From NCBI RefSeq assembly GCF_046250185.1, contig NZ_CP176469.1: a stretch of DNA of 64,000 nt, one strand, 5' to 3'. Made by a program: the position numbers and the translations under genes. The stretch comes from Litorimonas sp046250185. Its GTDB lineage: Bacteria; Pseudomonadota; Alphaproteobacteria; Caulobacterales; Maricaulaceae. A model generated the notes under the pieces. It saw only the letters and a list, made by a program, of their open reading frames with translations. It had not been told where the DNA came from and did no database searches. Below are positions 42,948 through 51,295 of the stretch, piece after piece; within the stretch, counting starts at the first letter, position 1, and each line of letters begins with the position of its first letter.

Positions 42948-43151
42948 TTGAATTTGACCATAAATGGCGAGCAGAAGGCGGGCTTTGAAACGGGCCTTAC
43001 GATTGCACAACTTATCGAACGGCTAGACCTGCCGCGTGGCAAAATCGCAGTCGAGCTTAATCGTGCTGTGGTGCCAAAATCTCAGCATGGCACGCAACGC
43101 CTGGCCGAAGGTGACATTCTGGAAATCATACACTTTATTGGGGGCGGATAA
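42948..43151 (+). CDS. thiS: Thiamine biosynthesis sulfur carrier ThiS
   Basis: A 67-residue ubiquitin-like protein whose C-terminal Gly-Gly is converted to a thiocarboxylate to donate sulfur for the thiazole of thiamine. It has ELNRAVVPKSQHGTQRLAEG and ends IIHFIGGG. It starts with TTG (42948; a TTG at 42954 is also possible). Its last base is the first of the thiG ATG. thiC, thiE and thiO are not nearby. Confidence 0.9.
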   Translation: MNLTINGEQKAGFETGLTIAQLIERLDLPRGKIAVELNRAVVPKSQHGTQRLAEGDILEIIHFIGGG

Positions 43152-43936
43152 TGCCAACGGATAAATTACAGACGGATAAACTAGTTGTAGCAGGACGAGA
43201 GTTTTCGTCGCGCCTAATCATCGGGACTGGCAAGTTTAAAGACTATGCCGAGAACGCTGCTGCGCTAGAAGCGTCTGGCGCGGATATGGTCACAGTCGCC
43301 GTGCGTCGCGTCAACCTCAGCAATCCCAAAGAGCCCATGCTCGCGGATTTCATTGATCCTAAGTCCACGACTTATCTGCCAAATACGGCGGGATGCTATA
43401 CTGGCGAAGACGCGATCCGCACACTCCGTTTGGCGCGGGAAGCGGGCGGTTGGGATTTAGTAAAGTTGGAAGTTTTGTCCGATGTACATCTTTATCCTGA
43501 TATGGCGGAGACGTTGGCGAGCCTGAAATTACTGGTCGCGGACGGGTTTGACGTGATGGTCTATTGCACAGACGACCCCGTCTATTGCCAGAAACTCGAA
43601 GATGCAGGGGCGGCAGCGATCATGCCATTGGCCGCGCCTATTGGTTCTGGGTTAGGCCTACTCAACCCGACCAATATCCGCCTCGTGCGCGAAGCGGTCA
43701 GCGTCCCTGTTATTGTGGATGCAGGGTTAGGCACGGCGTCAGAAGCGGCTGCTGCGATGGAACTGGGCTGTGACGGGGTGATAGCGAACACGGCGATCGC
43801 TGGCGCGCAAGACCCGATCCGCATGGCGCGCGCGTTCAAACATGCTGTCATTGCTGGCCGCCAAGCCTATCTGGCAGGGCGGATTCCACGCAAGCAATAT
43901 GCCGTGCCGTCTTCGCCCACAACTGGCCTTATTTAA
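43151..43936 (+). CDS. thiG: Thiazole synthase ThiG
   Basis: A 261-residue TIM-barrel enzyme that forms the thiazole phosphate from DXP, dehydroglycine and the ThiS thiocarboxylate. Motifs include FSSRLIIGTGKFKDY, the Schiff-base lysine region WDLVKLEVLSD, and the phosphate-binding VIVDAGLGTASEAAAAMELG followed by GVIANTAIA. It overlaps thiS by one base. Confidence 0.97.
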   Translation: MPTDKLQTDKLVVAGREFSSRLIIGTGKFKDYAENAAALEASGADMVTVAVRRVNLSNPKEPMLADFIDPKSTTYLPNTAGCYTGEDAIRTLRLAREAGGWDLVKLEVLSDVHLYPDMAETLASLKLLVADGFDVMVYCTDDPVYCQKLEDAGAAAIMPLAAPIGSGLGLLNPTNIRLVREAVSVPVIVDAGLGTASEAAAAMELGCDGVIANTAIAGAQDPIRMARAFKHAVIAGRQAYLAGRIPRKQYAVPSSPTTGLI

Positions 43937-43952
43937 GATTTACGAACAACGA

Positions 43953-44504
43953 ATGATTCGAAATTTTGTATTGCTAACAATCGGTTCTGTTTGGCTGACG
44001 GCCTGCGCCTCATCCCCAATGAAGGAGGCGGGACGTATTGTTGATCGGTCGGAAACACTGGCCGTCAAAACGGCAACAGAGAAATCTCAAGCAGAGAATG
44101 TTGAGCGCGTGGGGGACACGCAAACGCTGGGCGATGCTGTCCTGACCCCACTATCAGACGTGAATTTGAAAAAACAAGCAATCCCGCCAAAACTCGCCAA
44201 CATGACCAATCCCTATGCGAGATTTGGTACGGCGCGTTGTGAAGATATTCAGGCAGAGGTCTTAGAATTGAACAACTTATTGGGGCGAGATTTCGATCAA
44301 GACGGCTATGACGAAGCGGATATGGAGACATTAGCTTTAAACGCGACGTCATCAGTCGTTGGTGGTCTGATCCCTTTTCGCGGCTTGATCCGATCCGCTA
44401 CGGGTGCGAATGAGTATGACCGCGAAGTGCAGCGGGCCTATCGCCGAGGGGTCACGCGCCGGGCGTTTTTGAAAGGCGTTGCTGTGCAAAAGGGGTGTAA
44501 TTAA
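43953..44504 (+). CDS. Uncharacterised lipoprotein
   Basis: A 183-residue protein with a lipoprotein signal peptide (MIRNFVLLTIGSVWLTAC; lipobox LTAC, lipidated Cys at residue 18). The mature part has a heptad-like polar region, then a small domain containing ARFGTARCEDIQAEVLELNN, a Gly-rich hydrophobic segment (SSVVGGLIPFRGLIRSATG) and a basic end with RRGVTRRAFLKG. I do not recognise the family. The start at 43953 is set by the signal peptide. It follows thiG by 16 bases; a functional link is not evident. Confidence 0.7.
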   Translation: MIRNFVLLTIGSVWLTACASSPMKEAGRIVDRSETLAVKTATEKSQAENVERVGDTQTLGDAVLTPLSDVNLKKQAIPPKLANMTNPYARFGTARCEDIQAEVLELNNLLGRDFDQDGYDEADMETLALNATSSVVGGLIPFRGLIRSATGANEYDREVQRAYRRGVTRRAFLKGVAVQKGCN

Positions 44505-44522
44505 GCTCCGCCCCTTGAATTT

Positions 44523-44538
44523 CGCCCTAGTCAGGGCG
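44523..44538 (+). other. Small perfect hairpin before secG
   Basis: CGCCCT (44523-44528) and AGGGCG (44533-44538) form a six-base-pair stem with a four-base loop, 45 bases before the secG start. No T-run follows. It could stop the upstream transcript or sit in the secG leader. Confidence 0.3.
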
Positions 44539-44583
44539 ACATGGTTCGTCTAAAGACCGCGCGAATTCAAACAAGAGACCGAC

Positions 44584-44985
44584 ATGTCAACAGTCCTGCT
44601 CATCATCCAACTTATCATCAGCATCATCCTGACTGGGCTGATCCTTATCCAACGCTCCGAAGGCGGTGCGCTAGGAATTGGCGGCGGTGGCGGCGGAGGC
44701 GGAGGTGGCTTTATGTCTGGCCGTAGCGCAACCACGTCCGTTGCCCGCATGACAGGCATCCTCGGCGCGATCTTTATCCTTAATTGCCTCGCCCTTTCCG
44801 TAGTTTTCAACATCGAAAACAAAGATAGCTCGCTTTTTGACGATACAAATGAGGTTGCCCCCTTGACGCAACCCGTCGAGTCGCAAGATACAACACTCCC
44901 GTTAGCTGGTGAAACTTTGACAACGGAAACTCCGATAGAAGAAGCCTCGCCAGAGGTCGCAGAAGAGCCAAAACTAGACGAATAA
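44584..44985 (+). CDS. secG: Preprotein translocase subunit SecG
   Basis: A small membrane subunit that speeds SecYEG translocation. It has two transmembrane segments (about 4-22 and 60-78). The conserved ILIQRSEGGALGIGGG follows the first, with a long glycine run, then an acidic, Thr/Glu-rich cytosolic tail (about 85-133). SecG tails vary in this class. At 133 residues it is slightly long. It precedes pyrG by 40 bases. Confidence 0.95.
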   Translation: MSTVLLIIQLIISIILTGLILIQRSEGGALGIGGGGGGGGGGFMSGRSATTSVARMTGILGAIFILNCLALSVVFNIENKDSSLFDDTNEVAPLTQPVESQDTTLPLAGETLTTETPIEEASPEVAEEPKLDE

Positions 44986-45025
44986 GCGTCTCGTTCGGCC
45001 CGCGATAGATATTGGAACGGGCCAC

Positions 45026-46669
45026 ATGGCACAGACTCAACCGCGCTATATTTTTATCACAGGGGGGGTGGTGTCCTCTCTTGGGAAGGGCTTGGCCTCG
45101 GCAGCTCTTGGCGCATTATTGCAAGCCCGCGGGTATAAAGTCCGCCTGCGAAAGCTCGACCCGTATCTGAACGTCGACCCCGGTACGATGAGCCCGTATC
45201 AGCACGGTGAAGTCTACGTCACCGATGACGGCGCAGAAACCGATCTGGACCTCGGTCACTATGAGCGCTTTACGGGCGTATCTGCCGCGCAGTCTGATAA
45301 CATCACAACGGGCCGCATCTATTCTGATATTATTACGAAGGAACGGCGCGGCGATTACCTTGGTGCAACTGTGCAGGTCATCCCCCACGTCACGAATGAG
45401 ATCAAAAACTTTGTTCTGTCTGATGCAGGTGAGGGAGTGGATTTCGTCCTCTGCGAAGTTGGCGGCACGGTGGGCGATATTGAAGGCTTGCCGTTTTTCG
45501 AAGCGCTGCGACAGCTCGGTCAAGAGCTGGAACGCGACCAAACATGCTTCCTCCATGTGACGCTGCTGCCTTATATCAAAGCTGCGGGCGAGATGAAGAC
45601 AAAGCCGACCCAGCATAGTGTGAAAGAATTGCGCTCCATCGGTATTCAGCCCGACATACTCCTTTGCCGCGCAGACCGCGCTGTCAGCGAAGGGGACCGT
45701 CGCAAGATCGCGCGTTTTTGTAATGTCCGCGAGAGTGCCGTGATCCAAGGGCTAGACGCCGCGTCGATCTATGATGTGCCGCTGGCCTATCATGCCGAAG
45801 GTCTAGACCGCGAAGTCCTCGCGCATTTCCGCATTGACGACTACGCCGAGGCTGACCTGTCCCGCTGGGAGGGGATTTCCGAAGCGCTGCGCAACCCAGA
45901 TGGCGAGGTTAATATCGCCGTGGTCGGGAAATATACCGTTCTGCCAGACGCCTATAAATCCATCACCGAAGCGCTCGTCCACGGCGGGATTGCCAATCAG
46001 GTGAAAGTTAAAATCAAGTGGCTGGAAGCGGAAGAGTTCGAGAACGCGGATGCAGCCGAAGTCCTCAAAGGCATGCACGGTATCCTTGTCCCTGGCGGGT
46101 TTGGTGAGCGCGGCACGGAAGGGAAAATCAAAGCGGTTGAGTTCGCTCGCACGCGAGAATTGCCCTATTTCGGCATCTGCCTCGGTATGCAAATGGCGGT
46201 GATCGAAGCTGCCCGCAATCTCGCTGGCATGGACGCGGCCAGTTCTTCTGAATTTGGCGAGAGCGGCCAGAACGTCGTCGGCCTGATGACCGAATGGACG
46301 AAGGGCAATGAGCGGCTGGAGCGCACGAAAGACACAGACCTCGGCGGCACGATGCGTCTCGGCGCTTATCCCGCGACGCTGACCAAAGGCTCGCTGGTCG
46401 CGGAACAATACGGCACGACAGAGATCACCGAACGCCACCGCCACCGCTATGAGGTCAACGTCGATTACAAAGATCAACTCGAAGCCGCAGGCCTCACATT
46501 CTCTGGCATGTCCCCCGACGGCGTCCTGCCCGAAATCGTCGAGATCAAAAACCACCCCTGGTTCATCGGCGTGCAATACCATCCCGAACTAAAAAGCCGC
46601 CCGTTCGAGCCGCACCCGCTGTTTAAAGGGTTCGTGGGAGCCGCGAAGACGCAAAGCCGGTTGGTTTAG
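45026..46669 (+). CDS. pyrG: CTP synthase
   Basis: The 547-residue enzyme aminates UTP to CTP with glutamine as nitrogen donor. The synthetase domain begins with YIFITGGVVSSLGKGLASAA and has DPYLNVDPGTMSPYQHGEVY. The glutaminase domain has the oxyanion loop PGGFGERG, the nucleophile Cys in YFGICLGMQMAV, and the catalytic HPE at the end (QYHPELKSRPFEPHPL). Normal length. In alphaproteobacteria secG-pyrG is a common pair. Confidence 0.99.
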   Translation: MAQTQPRYIFITGGVVSSLGKGLASAALGALLQARGYKVRLRKLDPYLNVDPGTMSPYQHGEVYVTDDGAETDLDLGHYERFTGVSAAQSDNITTGRIYSDIITKERRGDYLGATVQVIPHVTNEIKNFVLSDAGEGVDFVLCEVGGTVGDIEGLPFFEALRQLGQELERDQTCFLHVTLLPYIKAAGEMKTKPTQHSVKELRSIGIQPDILLCRADRAVSEGDRRKIARFCNVRESAVIQGLDAASIYDVPLAYHAEGLDREVLAHFRIDDYAEADLSRWEGISEALRNPDGEVNIAVVGKYTVLPDAYKSITEALVHGGIANQVKVKIKWLEAEEFENADAAEVLKGMHGILVPGGFGERGTEGKIKAVEFARTRELPYFGICLGMQMAVIEAARNLAGMDAASSSEFGESGQNVVGLMTEWTKGNERLERTKDTDLGGTMRLGAYPATLTKGSLVAEQYGTTEITERHRHRYEVNVDYKDQLEAAGLTFSGMSPDGVLPEIVEIKNHPWFIGVQYHPELKSRPFEPHPLFKGFVGAAKTQSRLV

Positions 46670-46680
46670 GGAGGCTGGCT

Positions 46681-46760
46681 GGGACGTCCGCATTGGGGGC
46701 GGGGGGGGGGACATTGGGTCAGTGTCTTAAGTCGCCCAAAGAAGGACGCTTACGGGTTTC
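46681..46760 (+). repeat. Dispersed intergenic repeat, degenerate copy
   Basis: Between pyrG and the unknown gene, GACGTCCGC, a G-rich run and GGACATTGGGT are followed by CTTAAGTCGCCCAAA and GGACGCTTA. These resemble, in the same order, parts of the copies at 18355 and 47661. The match is partial; the G9 homopolymer could be a base-calling weak spot. Confidence 0.4.
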
Positions 46761-46818
46761 GAAATTTCTACAAAAGCGGATTTAGAGGCTTACTCTTATC
46801 AACTTGGTTCCTCAACAT

Positions 46819-47610
46819 TTAGAGTGTCCCACCGTCTGGCCAATTTGACCAATGGGTATTGCCTTCACTCGGCTGGGTGTATTGATTAGGGTCGCCGGTA
46901 AGTAATACTTTTTGCAGTTGCTGAAAGCTCTCTAACTGGCTTGGTAACTCCTCGATTGCCAAATCAGGATGATGCCAGTCATCCAATGTCAATATAGGAA
47001 ATAAACTATCCGGCACATTAAATCGCTTTTCGGCGTCGGTTCCAAGAATGGAATCCCGATAATTTTCAGCAAGGAATCGACAGAGCTCAAATGTAAGCGG
47101 GCGGTCCTCTTCAAGAACAATTGACGCGGCCGCATAGTCAGCCTTTGTCGGTAAAGGTATTTCCAGACCCCGTAATCTTAACTTTCCTACATCCTTGACA
47201 TGTTCACAGTCTTCGTCATCCATCCAGTCATCGTTTTCGATTGGACTAAAAGTTTTATATTCATTCAGAGGATTGTTTGAGAGATAATTTTCGAAGGCTT
47301 CTTGGGTCACATAATTTTTTGCATTAGGGCGATTAATTAGTTTTGAGGCATATGTTTGAATTGTTAAGCTAGGAAATCCAGCTCTTGGAGAAAAACCAAA
47401 AGTTTCGATGACAAGAGCCCAGTCACCATTGCCATGAAAGACCGTTAGTCTTGCTGCCGCAAGATACTGGTAGCCATTGTCCAACATTGGGAAAGTAAAT
47501 GCTCTGGCACAATTATCCAACACTTCAAGCACAGGTCCACCGTGAAGAATCCTTGGCGGTATTGCTGAATTAATTGCCGATGATTTTCTTTTGAAAAATT
47601 TAAAGATCAT
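46819..47610 (-). CDS. Uncharacterised 263-residue protein
   Basis: A soluble acidic protein with no signal peptide after a short basic start (MIFKFFKRKSS). Its best-formed segments are VLDNCARAFTFPMLDNGYQY, LAAARLTVFHGNGDWALVIE and TFGFSPRAGFPSLTIQTY; they look like a conserved domain of an uncharacterised family that I have seen in scattered bacteria but cannot name with confidence. The middle is Asp/Glu-rich (NDDWMDDEDCEHV) and the end has LTLDDWHHPDLAIEELPSQ. It is a lone reverse-strand gene, AT-richer than its neighbours, between two intergenic repeat copies, which suggests acquired material. A toxin-immunity or polymorphic role is possible but not supported here. Confidence 0.75.
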   Translation of the reverse strand: MIFKFFKRKSSAINSAIPPRILHGGPVLEVLDNCARAFTFPMLDNGYQYLAAARLTVFHGNGDWALVIETFGFSPRAGFPSLTIQTYASKLINRPNAKNYVTQEAFENYLSNNPLNEYKTFSPIENDDWMDDEDCEHVKDVGKLRLRGLEIPLPTKADYAAASIVLEEDRPLTFELCRFLAENYRDSILGTDAEKRFNVPDSLFPILTLDDWHHPDLAIEELPSQLESFQQLQKVLLTGDPNQYTQPSEGNTHWSNWPDGGTL

Positions 47611-47660
47611 TGCCCAACTTTAGCAGGAAAAAATGGTTTGTCTAAATTCTCTATTCTCCT

Positions 47661-47748
47661 GTGTCCGCTTGCTCAAATCAAGGCCAAAAACGAGCGGCTT
47701 AAAATCGCCCAAAAGTAAGCCGCTGGCCAACGTCCCCTTTGGGGATTA
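47661..47748 (+). repeat. Dispersed intergenic repeat, fullest copy
   Basis: It starts GTGTCCGCTT, then GAGCGGCTTA. It contains a perfect 9-bp inverted repeat AGCGGCTTA (47693-47701) / TAAGCCGCT (47716-47724) with loop AAATCGCCCAAAAG. GGCC stands outside both arms. It ends with ACGTCCCCTTTGGGGAT, itself a small hairpin. Blocks of this unit recur at 18355-18398, about 19071 and 46681-46760. Confidence 0.6.
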
Positions 47749-47767
47749 TGCCGACCTTATTATTCTA

Positions 47768-48106
47768 CTAGATAGAAAAACTCGTCCCGCAGCCGCAATT
47801 CGCTGTCGCATTCGGGTTCACGATTTTGAAGGCTGAGCCGATGAGTTCTTGCGTGTAGTCGATCTCTGACCCTGTCAAAAATTCGAGGCTCATTTCATCG
47901 ATGACGACGCGGGCACCGTCTCTTTCGATCAGGAGGTCGTCGTCATTGGCCGCGTCGGCAAAATCGAACTTATAGCTAAAGCCAGAGCAGCCGCCGCCTT
48001 CGACTGCCACGCGGAGGAGTTTGTCGATGCCTTGCTTGGCCATGATCGTATTGATCTGACGGGCCGCATTGGCGGAGAGTGTAACGGGTGTAGCCATTGT
48101 ATCCAT
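47768..48106 (-). CDS. erpA: Iron-sulfur cluster insertion protein ErpA (A-type carrier)
   Basis: A 112-residue A-type carrier that delivers Fe-S clusters to apoproteins. The three conserved cysteines are present: VEGGGCSGFSYKF and the C-terminal NCGCGTSF. ErpA is favoured over IscA/SufA because the gene is alone, divergent from dgt, the usual alphaproteobacterial erpA context. The start at 48106 could instead be the ATG three codons later (MATPVTLS). Confidence 0.92.
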   Translation of the reverse strand: MDTMATPVTLSANAARQINTIMAKQGIDKLLRVAVEGGGCSGFSYKFDFADAANDDDLLIERDGARVVIDEMSLEFLTGSEIDYTQELIGSAFKIVNPNATANCGCGTSFSI

Positions 48107-48167
48107 AATGGTTATATAGGGCGCAAATCATCCCAGCGAAAGCCCCAACCCTGAAAGCCTTCTATCT

Positions 48168-49358
48168 GTGACAGTTTTTCCCGCTCACCGCCGCCGCGCT
48201 GCCTATGCGTCTGATCCAGAAAATTGCCGAGGCCGCGCGATTTCGCAGCCCAGCAGTTCTGAACGTAGCCCGTTTCAGCGGGACAAAGACCGCATCATTC
48301 ACTCATCCGCCTTTCGCCGCCTAAAAGGCAAGACACAAGTGTTTGTGGCGCATGAGGGTGATTATTACCGCACGCGCCTGACGCATAGTTTGGAAGTCAG
48401 CCAGATCGCGCGGTCGATTGCGCGCGTGCTGGGACTGGACGAGGACTTGGCGGAGTGTCTCGCGCTAGCGCACGATATGGGCCATCCACCTTTTGGTCAT
48501 TCTGGCGAGGACGCGCTGGCCGACTGTATGAAGCCCTATGGCGGCTTTGATCACAACGCGCAGACCTTGCGAATTGTTACGGAGCTAGAGGGACGTTACG
48601 CCGAATTTGACGGGTTAAACCTGACTTGGGAAACGCTGGAAGGCATTGCCAAACATAACGGGCCTTTGGTGATCAAGCCATCCGATGTTGATAATTTGCC
48701 GTGGGCGCTAAAGGCCATACCGAATTGGGAGGGCTTGGAGTTGGACACATTTGCGGGGCCAGAAGCGCAGGTCGCAGCGCTGGCCGACGATATCGCCTAT
48801 AATAATCACGACATTGATGACGGCTTACAATCGGGGCTGTTCACGATTGACGATGTGGCCGAAGTGCCGCTGGTCGGGCGAGCCTTTGCGGATGTGCGTA
48901 AGCGCTATCCCGATATAAGCCGCTCGCGCTTGATCCACGAAGCGGTGCGGGATTTGATCGGGTATATGGTGGCCGATGTGCTGGCGGAAACGCGCGAGCG
49001 TTTGGCGGCGGAAGACCCGAAGAGCGCGGCCGATATACGCGCGCTATCCCGTCCTATTTGTGATTTCTCAGAGAGTTTCCGCCAAGAGGAGGCTCCGCTG
49101 CGGTCATTTTTGTATGACAATATGTATCGTCATTACAAAGTGAACCGTATGATGGGGCAGGCGAGGCGCGTGGTGTCGGAGCTATTTGAACTGTTCATTG
49201 CGGACCCAGATATTTTGCCGACAGAGCTACGCGTTCGCTGCAACGGGCCGCACACGCCAGAGACTGCGCGGATTATCTGTGACCATATTGCAGGGATGAC
49301 GGATAGTTTCGCAATCAGCGAGCATCGGAAATTGTTTACAGTTGCAGGTTATCTGTAA
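48168..49358 (+). CDS. dgt: Deoxyguanosinetriphosphate triphosphohydrolase-like protein
   Basis: A 396-residue HD-domain dNTPase. The N-terminal FQRDKDRIIHSSAFRRLKGKTQVF is the family signature. The HD metal site is built by THSLEVSQIARS, AHDMGHPPFGHSGE (His-Asp) and FDHNAQTLRI, with DDIAYNNHDIDDG completing it. Members hydrolyse dNTPs to nucleosides and triphosphate. It is divergent from erpA across 61 bases. argS, which often follows in this class, is missing here. Confidence 0.96.
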   Translation: MTVFPAHRRRAAYASDPENCRGRAISQPSSSERSPFQRDKDRIIHSSAFRRLKGKTQVFVAHEGDYYRTRLTHSLEVSQIARSIARVLGLDEDLAECLALAHDMGHPPFGHSGEDALADCMKPYGGFDHNAQTLRIVTELEGRYAEFDGLNLTWETLEGIAKHNGPLVIKPSDVDNLPWALKAIPNWEGLELDTFAGPEAQVAALADDIAYNNHDIDDGLQSGLFTIDDVAEVPLVGRAFADVRKRYPDISRSRLIHEAVRDLIGYMVADVLAETRERLAAEDPKSAADIRALSRPICDFSESFRQEEAPLRSFLYDNMYRHYKVNRMMGQARRVVSELFELFIADPDILPTELRVRCNGPHTPETARIICDHIAGMTDSFAISEHRKLFTVAGYL

Positions 49359-49475
49359 GTTTTGATTAACCTTTCCGCGCGACCCTTCTAAAAGACAAAA
49401 AATCGCCTAAGCTACGCTTTTCGATTAGATTGCTGTCAAAGGCATGTGATTCGGATTGCGGCTGAAAGAGGAATT

Positions 49476-50234
49476 ATGGCCAATAACGACACAGAATTTT
49501 CACCTGATATGCAGGGCGGTGACGAAGCCCTGACGCCCTTTGATGTGCGCGATAGCTCAGGCCGACAAGGCTTGGTCAAACTGCTAGTCGGGTTTGGAAT
49601 TTTGCTAGTGGCGGCGCTCGTTGTTTTAAAACTCTACCAACCCGGCGTTCGCGACCGGAGCGACCCGCCTCGGATCACGGCGGAGAACACGCCGTTTAAA
49701 GTTGTTCCCGAAGATGCGGGCGGGGCACAGACCCCCGATCAAGACAAGGCTGTATTTGACGTCATGGACGGCAAAGCCCCTGATGACACCGTGATAACTG
49801 CGCCGGTTCCCGAAATGCCGATCAAAATTCCAGAGACGGCGAAGGTCACCGCGCCTAAACCGACTGTAACTGCGCCGCAACCGATAGAAGCGCCAGTGCC
49901 AAAGACACCAGCGGCCAAGGCGCCGACTTACACGCCGCCTGCACCAAAACCAACAGCATCTGCGAATGTGGCGACGGGTAATTCTGAATATGTGGTGCAG
50001 ATCGCGTCTGTCCGTTCGGAAAATGACGCAGGCAAAATGTGGACGGAGGTTCGACGCAAATATCCCAATATCGTGACAGATGCGTTTTACGCCGATGTAC
50101 GCCGCGTCGACCTTGCCGAGAAAGGCGTTTACTACCGCACGCGCCTCGCGGGTCTTGCAGACAAACAAGCGGCAACAGACATGTGCAATGCGCTTAAAGC
50201 AGTTGGGCAGGCCTGCTTCGTGACGAAAAAGTGA
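49476..50234 (+). CDS. SPOR-domain membrane protein
   Basis: A 252-residue bitopic protein with an acidic cytosolic N-terminus, one transmembrane segment (about 31-52, LVKLLVGFGILLVAALVVLK) and a Pro/Ala/Thr-rich periplasmic linker (about 95-165, TAPKPTVTAPQPIEAPVPK). A C-terminal SPOR domain (about 170-252, YVVQIASVRSENDAGKMW to GQACFVTKK) completes it. SPOR domains bind denuded glycan strands at the septum. Start 49476 is chosen because AGAGGA precedes it and MANNDTEF is a plausible N-terminus. It overlaps nagZ by four bases. Confidence 0.92.
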   Translation: MANNDTEFSPDMQGGDEALTPFDVRDSSGRQGLVKLLVGFGILLVAALVVLKLYQPGVRDRSDPPRITAENTPFKVVPEDAGGAQTPDQDKAVFDVMDGKAPDDTVITAPVPEMPIKIPETAKVTAPKPTVTAPQPIEAPVPKTPAAKAPTYTPPAPKPTASANVATGNSEYVVQIASVRSENDAGKMWTEVRRKYPNIVTDAFYADVRRVDLAEKGVYYRTRLAGLADKQAATDMCNALKAVGQACFVTKK

Positions 50235-51295
50235 GCGAACTCGCAGTCATTTTAGGCACGTCTGGGCCAAAGCTGACTGCGGCAGAATCCGTCTTTTTTC
50301 GGGATGCCAATCCTTGGGGTTTCATCCTTTTTGGCCGCAATATCGAAACGCCCGCACAGGTGAGGCGTCTTTGTGCAGATTTGCGCGAGGCGGTTGGGCG
50401 CGACTGTTTGATATTTATTGACCAAGAGGGAGGACGCGTGCGCCGCCTGCGACCGCCACATTGGCGCGATTATCCTGCGGCATCAAAATTTGCGACCCTG
50501 CCGACCAATGACCCTGCGAAGCGTCGCCGTGCGGCCTATCTATCCTACCGCCTGATCGCTGATGATTTAAGGCAGTTAGGGATTACCGCAGATTGCGCAC
50601 CCGTATTGGACTTGCCACAAAAGGGCGCTGACCCGATCATCTCTGACCGCGCATTTGATACACATGTCGCGGGTATCGTCGAAATGGCGCATGCCTGCAT
50701 GGCGGGGCTCATGGCGGGCGGCGTTGTGCCAGTGGTAAAGCATATACCAGGGCATGGCCGCGCGACCGTTGACAGCCACAAGGCATTGCCCATTATCGAA
50801 AACAGCCTCCACGTTCTCAATGCGTCTGACTTTCTGCCTTTTCGCTGGCTCAATGATGCACCCATGGCGATGACGGCTCATGCGGTCTATTCCAAGAGTT
50901 CACGGCAAGCCGTAACGATTTCGCCAAGGGCAATGACGGATTTAGTGCGCGGAAAAATAGGCTATGACGGCTTGGTGATGAGTGATGATTTGAATATGAA
51001 GGCGCTTTCGGGTGGGCTGACCCGCCTGACGGAGCGGACACTAGGGGCGGGCTGCGATATTGCGCTGCAATGTTCTGGGAAAATGGCAGATATGGTGAAA
51101 GTGGTGAAAGGTGCGAAAGCGTTAAAAGGCAAAGCCCTGATGCGCGCACGGATCGCTGAAAACTGCGTAGACCACATCACTGACTTTGACCGCGAATCCG
51201 CTAATGCTGAATTTGATGCGCTGATGAATTTGAGCAGTGATAGCTTTGTCACCAATCTGCCTGACCCGACTGAAACTTGGGCGACTACAACGTGA
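50231..51295 (+). CDS. nagZ: Beta-N-acetylhexosaminidase NagZ
   Basis: A 354-residue family-3 glycoside hydrolase that removes GlcNAc from muropeptides in peptidoglycan recycling. It has IDQEGGRVRRLRPPHW near the N-terminus, DCAPVLDLPQ, and the catalytic loop VKHIPGHGRATVDSHKALP with the Asp-His pair. The nucleophile region is GLVMSDDLNMKAL. It has no signal peptide, as expected for a cytosolic enzyme. GTG start, overlapping the SPOR gene, and a 4-base overlap with scpA. Confidence 0.96.
   Translation: MSELAVILGTSGPKLTAAESVFFRDANPWGFILFGRNIETPAQVRRLCADLREAVGRDCLIFIDQEGGRVRRLRPPHWRDYPAASKFATLPTNDPAKRRRAAYLSYRLIADDLRQLGITADCAPVLDLPQKGADPIISDRAFDTHVAGIVEMAHACMAGLMAGGVVPVVKHIPGHGRATVDSHKALPIIENSLHVLNASDFLPFRWLNDAPMAMTAHAVYSKSSRQAVTISPRAMTDLVRGKIGYDGLVMSDDLNMKALSGGLTRLTERTLGAGCDIALQCSGKMADMVKVVKGAKALKGKALMRARIAENCVDHITDFDRESANAEFDALMNLSSDSFVTNLPDPTETWATTT

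Noticed and set aside
44680..44715. Repetitive GGC/GGA tract
   Set aside because: It encodes the glycine run that follows the conserved SecG motif, so it is coding low complexity and not a separate repeat element.
46694..46712. Long G homopolymer as a phase-variable tract
   Set aside because: It is intergenic, downstream of both flanking genes' stop codons, and inside a degenerate repeat copy. Length variation there would not switch a reading frame, and a sequencing artefact is possible.
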